A stretch of DNA of 7,721 bases, from assembly GCA_003096255.1 (NCBI GenBank), contig PIXS01000364.1, forward strand, positions 1 through 7,721, given 5' to 3'. The stretch comes from Candidatus Bathyarchaeum sp. (lineage in GTDB: Archaea; Thermoproteota; Bathyarchaeia; Bathyarchaeales; Bathyarchaeaceae). The translations under genes were made by a program, and so were the position numbers. The notes under the pieces were generated by a model. It was not told the DNA's origin. It ran no database searches and saw nothing but the letters and a program-made list of their open reading frames with translations. Shown here piece by piece: positions 1-6,334 of the stretch. Position 1 is the stretch's first letter. Every line of letters begins with the position of its first letter.

Positions 1-1663
1 AGTGTTTACCTTCTGGTAAATCCTGCAACATCTCTATCTGCATATAATTTTGACGACCACAGAAGGAATCTTTGTCCATTTGGTATATTCCAAAAATCAT
101 TTCAGGTAATGAAAGACTTTCAGGAGGGTGAATTATCGCCCATGCTACATGTCCAAAAAATCTCATAGTTTTGGAATCTTGCTCTTTTTCCTCAGCTACA
201 AGTTGCTTTTCTTTTTTGATTTTGTCTAATACGTCTTTCCTAGTAATTGTTCTACTATGTGGGTATTTTACATTAGTTACAGCAGCTCTTCTCTCTAGTA
301 TGGAAGTGTGAACAATGGGTGTTTCTGTTGTCGATGAAGGCCTTGTTATTGATCTTAATCCTTGTGAAGGGGGAGTGTGAGTTTTTTTCCACATATTATG
401 TAACAGGTTTCTTGTTTTCTGAATATACTCTGAATCGCTAGTGTAGAAGGTATTATCAAAAAACGACTGTGTATCAGCCTTGTTTTCTTGTGTAAAATGA
501 CGTTTAAACTGGAAAAGATGCTGTCCATCAACTATTGAAGTTTCAAAATAGCCTGCAGGAATGTGTCTAACTTCAGCGAACTTCAACAACTGCTGTGTGG
601 CTTCCAAGTTTTCATTTACAATCGGAGCCATTATTCGAATTGTAACGTCTTTGTCAGTCCAATTTTCAAGTTGTTCTCTATTCTTTGATAGTTCAATTAG
701 TCCTTTAGAAGATGTGATTAACAGGACATCTTCTTTAACGGAGTTCAAAACTTTGTGATAGTATTCTTGTGCAGATTTTGGACTTTTGATTAATCGAGTT
801 TTAGGTGAAATCTTTCCAGTTTCAATCTCGGCTATCAAATGTTTAATTTTTACTGAATCTTGCCATAATTCCTCAAACACACCAAGAAATGATTGAATTA
901 TGGATTTACAGTTGGTAACTAAACAAGTTACATTTTTGTCTAATGGTGATTGATTACCACCTTCGGAAATGAACAACAGTATCTCTTCTTCATCTCGAAT
1001 TAGCATTCTGGAAAATTTGGGAAAACCTAAGCTAGGATTTCTTGCTCGTATATTCACGAAGGGTTTCAATCTTAAATGCAAATGCTTCAACGTTTCCGAG
1101 TTTTGGCTTGATAGTTGGGTTAAAATTCTAACTTGAATTTGCGACCTATCTTGTCCATGCAATATGGAATCGAAAACTCCGTAATGTTCTACTCCAAATA
1201 AATCAAACACAGGTAACGCCAAAGAAAAAGATCTCTTGGCTTCAGAAATCATCTGGGATATTTTATTGAAGATTTTCTTTTTTCCTTCAATTACAGACAA
1301 TTTTTCTATTGGAGAGACTAATTTAGCTGGCTTGATTTTCTTCCAGTCAGAAAGTAATTGCTCTTTTGTCTGCTCTATGTAGCTGACTTCCTCTTTCTTT
1401 GATTTAATAAAAGAATCTATCACTCCTTTGAGAGGAACTGCAATGAACCTCTTTGGACGTTCCAGAGTTGCTTCAATAAATGATTTCCTTTCTAAACCTT
1501 TCAGGATTCGATACACTTGACCTCTATGCATTTTGAAGTGTTTTGTAATATCGGTGCCTTTTTGTGGTCCTTTTTTACTAAGAAAAATATAAATCTCAAT
1601 TTCTCTTTCAGATAACCCGATTTTCTTCAAGACGTCTCTGACTTGTTTTGTCAAATGTATCAC
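1..1663 (-). CDS. TrmB-type transcriptional regulator with tandem PLD-like sensor domains (3' end outside window)
   Basis: Partial gene: reading leftwards from GTG at 1663 the frame is open for 554 codons and leaves the window at base 1 without a stop. Residues 5-80 form a TrmB/Sugar-specific-type winged helix (GLSEREIEIYIFLSKKG, then a recognition helix near 46-60), followed by a helical linker at 80-112. Residues about 120-270 and 297-427 look like two copies of a TrmB-type phospholipase-D-like sensor domain; each closes with a similar helix and tryptophan, VFEELW (262-267) and LLHNMW (420-425). A low-complexity Ser/Thr/Pro linker (428-450) leads to a third region with the motif AIIHPP (509-514). 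The role, ligand-responsive DNA binding, is inferred from the family; the ligand is unknown. No catalytic HKD motif was seen, so enzyme activity is unlikely. TTG at 1654 is an alternative start and has a GTGAT ribosome-site match just upstream. It is divergent from the secreted-protein gene. Confidence 0.82.
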   Translation of the reverse strand, partial: MIHLTKQVRDVLKKIGLSEREIEIYIFLSKKGPQKGTDITKHFKMHRGQVYRILKGLERKSFIEATLERPKRFIAVPLKGVIDSFIKSKKEEVSYIEQTKEQLLSDWKKIKPAKLVSPIEKLSVIEGKKKIFNKISQMISEAKRSFSLALPVFDLFGVEHYGVFDSILHGQDRSQIQVRILTQLSSQNSETLKHLHLRLKPFVNIRARNPSLGFPKFSRMLIRDEEEILLFISEGGNQSPLDKNVTCLVTNCKSIIQSFLGVFEELWQDSVKIKHLIAEIETGKISPKTRLIKSPKSAQEYYHKVLNSVKEDVLLITSSKGLIELSKNREQLENWTDKDVTIRIMAPIVNENLEATQQLLKFAEVRHIPAGYFETSIVDGQHLFQFKRHFTQENKADTQSFFDNTFYTSDSEYIQKTRNLLHNMWKKTHTPPSQGLRSITRPSSTTETPIVHTSILERRAAVTNVKYPHSRTITRKDVLDKIKKEKQLVAEEKEQDSKTMRFFGHVAWAIIHPPESLSLPEMIFGIYQMDKDSFCGRQNYMQIEMLQDLPEGKH

Positions 1664-1673
1664 GTTTAAGATT

Positions 1674-1694
1674 TGGTGTACCCGCTGTACACCA
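1674..1694. promoter_or_regulatory. perfect inverted repeat, candidate operator
   Basis: Arms TGGTGTAC (1674-1681) and GTACACCA (1687-1694) are exact reverse complements around a 5-bp spacer, CCGCT. The repeat lies 10 bases upstream of the GTG start of the leftward regulator and about 80 bases upstream of the rightward secreted-protein gene. The size and symmetry suit a dimeric winged-helix regulator. If the AT-rich stretch near 1716-1732 holds the leftward TATA box, the repeat would cover the transcription start, a usual position for archaeal repressor sites. Binding by either neighbouring TrmB-type protein is inference. Confidence 0.6.
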
Positions 1695-1713
1695 TCTGTT
1701 AATCAATTTGTCA

Positions 1714-1732
1714 CCTATTTAGAATTTATTGA
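1714..1732. promoter_or_regulatory. AT-rich core of the divergent promoter region
   Basis: The run CTATTTAGAATTTATTGAT is the most AT-rich part of the 113-bp gap between the two divergent genes. It could supply TATA-type elements on either strand: leftward it would place a transcription start near the inverted repeat, rightward it would start about 30 bases before the secreted-protein ATG. No clear consensus box stands out, so the exact element is uncertain. Confidence 0.35.
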
Positions 1733-1763
1733 TTGGCAATACAGCCCAATCGAGCACATCAGG

Positions 1764-1771
1764 GGGAGGTG
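1764..1771 (+). promoter_or_regulatory. strong ribosome binding site fixing the start at 1777
   Basis: GGAGGTGA, inside a longer G-rich run, is a near-complete match to the anti-Shine-Dalgarno sequence and ends five bases before ATG 1777. It excludes the in-frame upstream start at 1729, which would add 16 residues in front of the signal peptide. It also suggests the mRNA has a leader and is well translated. Confidence 0.85.
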
Positions 1772-1776
1772 AAAAA

Positions 1777-2412
1777 ATGAAAAAGAAAATGTTAGGTGTA
1801 TTCACCTGTTTGCTAGTTGTAGCTATGCTGGCAACTCCGCTGGTGGCTAGTGCTAAACCCGCAATTAAACCTGTTACGTTTAGAGTTGAAGCGTGGCCTG
1901 CAGGTCCAGATGGCGATTGGAGCAAATACAAGCTTATCCTTGCCGGAGAGAGCGGAAACTTGAAATTATTACAATTACCCCTTGAGGGAGAACCCCCACT
2001 ACTTGACTTTGTTCCTGACCCTGCAGATGTGAATGCTTTCCCCGATTGCTTTGCTTTTCTAGGATTTGGTGGAGTTCGATTCATGATTGATGGGGCTAAC
2101 CTCTTAGGTGAAGGCAGAGTTGAAAAGATGCTAATCCAAACCACACAATTTGCTGATGGGAGCTATCGGGCTACTGAAAAATGGACTTTCAAGTTTTATG
2201 ATACCGAACAGAGCACATTAGAACTTTCAATAGTAACTAAGAACGGTGAAGGAAAATGTGTTGGCACTCGTGGCACAGGATATTTCGAAGGAGCCCAGTT
2301 CAAAGGCGCATTTACTGAAAACCTCAATTGGTACGTACTCCCCGTAGAGCTTGGAGGCGGCGACGCGGCTTTCAGTGTTATAGAGGGTACAGGCGAATTA
2401 ATGCTGAAATAG
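1777..2412 (+). CDS. secreted protein of unknown function with signal peptide
   Basis: The 211-residue product starts with a clear Sec signal: a basic n-region (K2-K4), a hydrophobic core from L6 to V23 and an A-S-A cleavage site at 24-26, leaving a mature chain of about 185 residues. There is no second membrane segment and no recognised anchor, so it is expected outside the membrane or released. The mature part is rich in alternating beta-type stretches and glycine turns, including GTGYFEGAQFKGAF (166-179) and IEGTGELML (202-210), which suggests a beta-barrel or beta-sandwich fold. Two mature cysteines (C91, C161) could form a disulfide. I do not recognise the family and see no catalytic motif. 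The gene sits between two TrmB-type regulators and diverges from the larger one, so regulated expression is likely. The start at 1777 rather than 1729 is set by the ribosome site and the signal peptide. Confidence 0.85.
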   Translation: MKKKMLGVFTCLLVVAMLATPLVASAKPAIKPVTFRVEAWPAGPDGDWSKYKLILAGESGNLKLLQLPLEGEPPLLDFVPDPADVNAFPDCFAFLGFGGVRFMIDGANLLGEGRVEKMLIQTTQFADGSYRATEKWTFKFYDTEQSTLELSIVTKNGEGKCVGTRGTGYFEGAQFKGAFTENLNWYVLPVELGGGDAAFSVIEGTGELMLK

Positions 2413-2454
2413 ACGATGTTGAAGCAAGAAACAAGTACAGTTCAACACCCAAAA

Positions 2455-2474
2455 TTTTCTCTTTTTCATTTTCA
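2455..2474 (+). terminator. T-rich tract, possible archaeal terminator
   Basis: The stretch TTTTCTCTTTTTCATTTTCA begins 42 bases after the secreted-protein stop. Archaeal RNA polymerase commonly stops at T-rich tracts without a hairpin, so this may end the secreted-protein transcript. It lies in an 85-bp gap before the next gene on the same strand, so partial readthrough is possible. Confidence 0.4.
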
Positions 2475-2497
2475 ATAATATTTGGAGACGAAGTAAG

Positions 2498-2818
2498 TTG
2501 AGTTTAGAACGAGTAATTAAAGCTCTAGAAAGGCTAGGATTGACAAGAATAGAAGCTGAAGTTTATGTTTTTACGGCTAAGAATGGCTCTCAAACTATTC
2601 TGGAACTGTGTGAGACATTAAATTATTCAAAGAGACAAGTCAATGCTACTTTAAAGACATTGATTGAAGAAGCCCTAATCACCAAAAAAGGCAACAACTA
2701 TCATGCAATACCCTTTGAAAAAGCCTTGGAACTGTTGATAGAACGAGAGAAACAGGAAGCCCAGTTTGTGCAAGAGAGAAAAGAAGAACTTCTTGCCAAT
2801 TGGTCAAAAGAAAAGTAA
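2498..2818 (+). CDS. stand-alone TrmB-type winged-helix protein lacking a sensor domain
   Basis: The 106-residue product starts at TTG, with GGAG ten bases upstream (2484-2487). Residues 2-72 are a TrmB-type winged helix: GLTRIEAEVYVF (14-25), recognition helix around 44-57 (KRQVNATLKTLIEE), and a short wing at 62-71. Residues 73-105 are a charged helix likely to form a coiled-coil dimer. It aligns along its whole length with the N-terminal 110 residues of the large leftward regulator, including the matching ends ELLANWSK and QLLSDWKK, and stops exactly where that protein's sensor domains begin. The role is probably DNA binding, perhaps at the same site or by pairing with the longer paralogue (inference). 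It is downstream of the secreted-protein gene on the same strand and its 3' end overlaps the convergent EcfT gene by 15 bp. Confidence 0.8.
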   Translation: MSLERVIKALERLGLTRIEAEVYVFTAKNGSQTILELCETLNYSKRQVNATLKTLIEEALITKKGNNYHAIPFEKALELLIEREKQEAQFVQERKEELLANWSKEK

Positions 2819-3628
2819 TTCTGTCAATGAGGGAATGGGCACATACGCCCAAACGTAAAGTGCAAGAACCAGAATTAGAACAGTAATTATGACAAGAATG
2901 ATGTCTGCCCGTTTCAGGTTAAGCTTGTAGAGGTTTGTTCGTTTGTCGCTGGCGCCCCAAGCCCGAGACTCCATGGCTTCTGCCAGCTCTAGGCTTCTTC
3001 GGATGGCATTAACAATCAGGGGAATAAGAATTGGAATATAGTTTCTTATTCGTTTAAGGAGATTTCCGCTCTCCAGCTCCAGTCCTCTGGCTTTCTGGGC
3101 ATCCATAATTGTTTGCGCCTCATCTGCCAACACGGGCACAAAACGGACTGCGGTAGTAAAAGCGAAACAGAATTCGTAGGGGACGTGACTTTGCTGCAGC
3201 GCCAGACCCAGATGGTCGGGTGACGTTGTTAGAAAGAACACTGAAAATGATGCGATTAGAACAATGAAACGTAAGGTCATGGCTGCTGCCCGCTCAAAAA
3301 GCGCAAAATACTCCATAGGAGTGTCGATTGGTCCAGTTATATTTGGAATGTCGGATGAGGGATAAAAGAATGCGATGATGAAGTTGGTTGCGAAGATGAT
3401 TATTGCAAAGAATGCTGCGCCTCTTAGGGAACGTAGCCATTGTCTGTTGACTCGTGCCAAGAAAACTAGGGGCAAGGGTAGGAAGAACAGGACAGTAAGA
3501 GCCAGGAACTGGAAGAACATGATGGCCATTGCAAACAGGACGCAGACAAAAAAGAATTTGACTCTTGGGTCTAACGAATGAACAACAGAATAGACTTTTC
3601 TGAACTTGAAGCCTTCAAAGACGCTCAT
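2804..3628 (-). CDS. ecfT: ECF transporter transmembrane coupling protein EcfT
   Basis: The 274-residue membrane protein is the T component of an energy-coupling factor transporter, which links the two ATPases to a substrate-binding S component. Hydrophobic segments lie at about 24-40, 41-58, 70-88, 118-134, 197-208 and 240-262. Between the last two groups is the cytoplasmic coupling region with the two family-defining motifs that dock on the ATPases: A-R-G at 180-182 (in AQKARGLE) and S-R-A-W-G at 221-225. Length and order fit the family. The ATG overlaps the upstream ATPase stop in ATGA, with a GAGG ribosome site 8 bases before it, so translation is coupled. No S component gene is next to it, so the substrate (vitamin, cobalt, nickel or other) cannot be told. 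CbiQ is a related alternative name; the two-ATPase layout favours a general ECF module. Confidence 0.93.
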   Translation of the reverse strand: MSVFEGFKFRKVYSVVHSLDPRVKFFFVCVLFAMAIMFFQFLALTVLFFLPLPLVFLARVNRQWLRSLRGAAFFAIIIFATNFIIAFFYPSSDIPNITGPIDTPMEYFALFERAAAMTLRFIVLIASFSVFFLTTSPDHLGLALQQSHVPYEFCFAFTTAVRFVPVLADEAQTIMDAQKARGLELESGNLLKRIRNYIPILIPLIVNAIRRSLELAEAMESRAWGASDKRTNLYKLNLKRADIILVIITVLILVLALYVWAYVPIPSLTELLFF

Positions 3629-4446
3629 TTTCTTTTCCTCAGGCGTTCTAACAGAATTTTGGTGGCTTCATGAACGTCAATAACATCTGTTGGCAACCCT
3701 AAATCAGCCAGCCCCAAGAAAATCTGTGTTATCTGAGGAGGCACAATCGAAGCCTGCGCCACCAACTCAGGGTTCGTTAACACTTCCTCTGCTATTCCCT
3801 CAACCAAAATTTTTCCTTGCCTCATCAATATGACGCGAGGATTACATTCAGCCACAAACTCTATATCATGAGTGACAACAACCACAGTCTTCTTCTGGGC
3901 ATTCAACTGAAGAATAAACTGCTGAAGCTTCTCCTTCTGTTGATGATCCTGACCAATGGTTGGCTCGTCCATAACGATTACTTTAGGGTCCCAAGCAAGG
4001 ATCGAAGCCAAAGCTACACGTTTTCTTTCTCCGCCACTAAGCATGAAAGGGGACGTTTCCCGATACTGAGCAATGTCTAGAAGATTTAGAGCCCAATCAA
4101 CCTGCTTTGTTATGACTTCTTCTTCAAAACCAAAATTTTTGAGGGCAAAGGCGATTTCTTCCTCTACGGACTCGCTGAATAGTTGATGGTCAGGGTTTTG
4201 GAAAACGAAACCAACGTTTCTGGCAAGTTTAGCAACACTTACATTGCGGGTGCTTACGCCATCAACTAGAACCTCGCCCTTGGTTGGCTTCAAAAGCCCG
4301 TTAAAGTGCTTAACTAATGTGGTTTTTCCTGCCCCGTTCTGTCCCATGACAGCCAAAAATTCTCCATCCTCGACTGTTAGGTCGATTCCCTTTAGGGCTT
4401 CGAGACCTGTTGGGTACGTGAAATGTAAATCTTTGACTTCAATCAT
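3625..4446 (-). CDS. ecfA: ECF transporter ATPase (second copy in operon)
   Basis: The 273-residue ABC ATPase powers ECF transport from the cytoplasmic face as half of a heterodimer with the product of the gene before it. All motifs are present: Walker A GQNGAGKTT (35-43), Q-loop Q83 in the ECF-typical VFQNPDHQLF, signature LSGGER (136-141), Walker B VIVMDEPT (156-163) and switch histidine H193. The D-loop reads GQDHQ where the common form is GLDP, a small deviation. Residues 215-273 form the C-terminal extension usual for EcfA proteins. The ATG start overlaps the preceding gene's end by 8 bp, with GGGAG about 10 bases upstream, and the stop overlaps ecfT by 4 bp. Which of the two ATPases corresponds to EcfA1 or EcfA2 is not settled here. 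Confidence 0.93.
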   Translation of the reverse strand: MIEVKDLHFTYPTGLEALKGIDLTVEDGEFLAVMGQNGAGKTTLVKHFNGLLKPTKGEVLVDGVSTRNVSVAKLARNVGFVFQNPDHQLFSESVEEEIAFALKNFGFEEEVITKQVDWALNLLDIAQYRETSPFMLSGGERKRVALASILAWDPKVIVMDEPTIGQDHQQKEKLQQFILQLNAQKKTVVVVTHDIEFVAECNPRVILMRQGKILVEGIAEEVLTNPELVAQASIVPPQITQIFLGLADLGLPTDVIDVHEATKILLERLRKRK

Positions 4447-5287
4447 GCTTCAGCATCTCCCGCAGAAGGTTCACAGTTTCTTCGGTGGTCACGGGAACAG
4501 TTTTCAGGTTTATTCCCCGCTTTTTGAGGTGCTGATACAATTTTGTTGCCTTTGGGATGCCGACGCCAATAAGACGGGCTTCCTCGGAGGTGAAGATTTC
4601 TCGGGGAGTGCCAATCAAGGCGACTGAGCCTTTGTTCATGACTATTACTTTGTTGGCGTATTTTGCGGCTAGGTCCAGCCGATGCTCAACAAGGATGATG
4701 GTGATGCCCAGTTTCTTGTTCAATTCGTTGATTACTTCGAATATTTTTTCGGCTCCTGCAGGGTCAAGAAATGAGGTGGGTTCATCCAGTATCATTATGT
4801 CGGGCTGCATGGACAGCACAGAGGCGATGGCTACCCGCTGCTGTTGTCCTCCAGAGAGTTCATGGGGAGGTCTTTCATTGAGTTCGGATATTCCTGCCAT
4901 TTGTAGTGCCCAGTCAACCCGTTTTCTCATTTCGTCTCTGGGCATGGCAGAGTTTTCTAGACCAAAGGCTACATCCTTCTCTACTGACAGGGCAAAAAGC
5001 TGGTTTTCGGGGTTCTGAAAAACTAGGCCTACGTGGCGGGCGAGTTCGTGTATTTTGTGGTCGGCTACTTTGAGACCTGCAACTGTGATTGTTCCTTCTA
5101 GGGTTCCGTTGTAGAAGTGGGGTACGAGACCGTTGAAGGTTCGGCAGAGGGTTGTTTTTCCGCAGCCGCTTGGACCTGTAAGGATAACGAAGTCGCCTTT
5201 GTCGATTTTTATGGACACGTCTTTGATGGATGGCTTTGTTGCGCCCGGATAAGTGTATGTTAGGTCTTTGGTCTCTATTACAGCCAA
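4439..5287 (-). CDS. ecfA: ECF transporter ATPase (first gene of operon)
   Basis: The 282-residue ABC ATPase pairs with the next gene's product. Motifs: Walker A GPSGCGKTT (38-46), Q-loop Q91 in VFQNPENQLF, signature LSGGQQQR (144-151), Walker B IMILDEPT (164-171), D-loop FLDP (173-176) and switch histidine H202. The C-terminal tail (about 225-282) is typical of EcfA. The start is uncertain: there is no in-frame ATG, and TTG codons occur at 5287, 5302 and 5320. I prefer 5287 because it begins MAVIETKDL, matching where the paralogue starts (MIEVKDL), and leaves room for a promoter; 5320 would add 11 residues with no family similarity. None has a strong ribosome site. It is the first gene of the ECF operon, 63 bases after the DHH gene's stop, so transcription may restart here or continue from upstream. 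Confidence 0.92.
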   Translation of the reverse strand: MAVIETKDLTYTYPGATKPSIKDVSIKIDKGDFVILTGPSGCGKTTLCRTFNGLVPHFYNGTLEGTITVAGLKVADHKIHELARHVGLVFQNPENQLFALSVEKDVAFGLENSAMPRDEMRKRVDWALQMAGISELNERPPHELSGGQQQRVAIASVLSMQPDIMILDEPTSFLDPAGAEKIFEVINELNKKLGITIILVEHRLDLAAKYANKVIVMNKGSVALIGTPREIFTSEEARLIGVGIPKATKLYQHLKKRGINLKTVPVTTEETVNLLREMLKHD

Positions 5288-5320
5288 GGTTTTACTCGCC
5301 AACGTATTGCAACTTTTCAA

Positions 5321-5341
5321 ATCATTTAAGAGTAGCTACTC
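5321..5341 (-). promoter_or_regulatory. 12-bp perfect palindrome with TATA-like stretch ahead of the ECF operon
   Basis: GAGTAGCTACTC (5330-5341) is a perfect palindrome lying in the 63-bp gap between the DHH gene and the ECF operon. On the coding (minus) strand it is followed at once by TTAAATGAT, a weak TATA-like stretch, which would place a start close to the TTG at 5287 or 5302. A repressor site controlling transporter synthesis by substrate level is a reasonable reading, but it is inference from position and symmetry only. Confidence 0.4.
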
Positions 5342-5350
5342 AAAAAAGGG
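5342..5350 (-). terminator. T-run right after the DHH gene stop
   Basis: On the coding strand the sequence immediately after the TAA is CCCTTTTTT, a short oligo-T run of the kind that can end archaeal transcripts. With six Ts it may be only a partial terminator, allowing some readthrough into the ECF operon. Confidence 0.35.
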
Positions 5351-6334
5351 TTATTTTAACATCTCTTTGAACAGTTTTTTACAAAACTTCAAACAAGCAT
5401 CCACATCTCCAGCCCCATTTGCCCCAGCAGAAAGAGAGTGCCCTCCGCCCATTCCACCAAGAAAATCGCCTAAAGGCTTCGCCAAATCACGCCCCATATG
5501 GACTCCAGTCTCAGCAAAAAAGTCACGGGAAGCTCTGAAGCTGACTTGGAGTTTGTTCTGTTTTTTTCCAGCAACCACAGCAACGTGGGCACCCAAAGCG
5601 ATGAGCCCTCGGCAGGCTGAAGCTTGGTATGCGCTGACGTGAGATAGAGCGATCAGCCAACCCTTCACCTTTAGGAGTTTGATTCTTTCAGCAGCCTTTA
5701 GTCGTGCTAAACGTTCGGAAGGTTCCATAGGTAACGAAAGAACGGCGATGGTTTCTTGGGCGTTTACTCCAGAGTCTACAAGCTCAGCCACAACTTTAAG
5801 GGTGTCAGAAGTGGCTATGATGAAATGTCTTGTGTCAAAGGAGATTCCAAGAAACAGGGCTTTTGCCTCATCCAAAGACGGTTTAACCTCTGCCTCCTTG
5901 AATAGCCGATACACGAGTTCGCAGGTAGACGAAACAGTCTCATCGGACACAGAAAGAGTTGCCCGTTCCTCGGTTTCGGGATGGCTTGCATGATGGTCAA
6001 TCACAACCATTGGCTGAGTAACAACGATTCTTGTGCTCCATTCATCTAGCTGCTGAATGGTGTTTGTGTCCAATAAAACGAGTAGGTCAGCTGCTTCTAT
6101 ACGAGGCTGCTCCGTAAGCTCGATGGGTAGAGCATTCATAATTGCTTTTGATAGTTTACTAGGTCCCGCTGCCGCTGCAATCTCTGTCTCTAGGTTGGGT
6201 CTTAGGCGCTGTAGTAGCCCTTTGAAGGCGTAGGCGGCTCCTATGGCATCGGGGTCAGCATTGTGGTGGCATAAGAGAACAGCTAGTTTAGCGTCCAGCT
6301 TGTCGATTAGTGCGACTATTTCTTGGATTTGCAT
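5351..6334 (-). CDS. DHH/DHHA1-family phosphoesterase (NrnA/RecJ-like)
   Basis: The 327-residue cytoplasmic metal-dependent phosphoesterase has all the family motifs: H24-N-A-D27-P-D29 (motif I), D89-T90 (motif II), the D-H-H signature at 113-115, and D167 in GISFDTRHF (motif IV), together forming the two-metal site. The C-terminal DHHA1 domain carries the glycine-rich substrate loop GGMGGGHS (293-300). The length fits the short NrnA-like branch (oligoribonucleotide, pAp or cyclic-dinucleotide cleavage) rather than full-size RecJ exonucleases, so the substrate is probably a short nucleotide, but it cannot be fixed from sequence. The ATG start overlaps the DUF3194-type gene by 19 bp and has GAGGG upstream, so it is translationally coupled to it. 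Membership of the prefoldin cluster suggests a housekeeping role. Confidence 0.92.
   Translation of the reverse strand: MQIQEIVALIDKLDAKLAVLLCHHNADPDAIGAAYAFKGLLQRLRPNLETEIAAAAGPSKLSKAIMNALPIELTEQPRIEAADLLVLLDTNTIQQLDEWSTRIVVTQPMVVIDHHASHPETEERATLSVSDETVSSTCELVYRLFKEAEVKPSLDEAKALFLGISFDTRHFIIATSDTLKVVAELVDSGVNAQETIAVLSLPMEPSERLARLKAAERIKLLKVKGWLIALSHVSAYQASACRGLIALGAHVAVVAGKKQNKLQVSFRASRDFFAETGVHMGRDLAKPLGDFLGGMGGGHSLSAGANGAGDVDACLKFCKKLFKEMLK

Noticed and set aside
561..758. Rightward 65-codon open frame
   Set aside because: It lies wholly inside the leftward regulator, whose frame is open across the whole region and has recognisable domains.
1..1663. Long regulator as an active phospholipase-D-type nuclease
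   Set aside because: No HxK(x4)D catalytic motif is visible in either PLD-like region, so a sensor role is more likely.
1729..1776. Upstream ATG giving a 16-residue longer secreted protein
   Set aside because: The ribosome site at 1764-1771 would lie inside the coding region, and the extra residues would precede an otherwise normal signal peptide.
1719..2144. Leftward 141-codon open frame opposite the secreted-protein gene
   Set aside because: It is antisense to a gene with a strong ribosome site and a signal peptide, and its own protein is Ser/Pro-rich with no family pattern.
4557..5018. Rightward 153-codon open frame within the ECF ATPase region
   Set aside because: It is antisense to a gene with all ABC ATPase motifs; the other rightward frames across 3375-6798 are shadows of the same kind.
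5288..5320. Start of the first ECF ATPase at TTG 5320
   Set aside because: The extra 11 residues have no counterpart in the paralogue and would place the start beside the palindrome; not excluded, only less likely.
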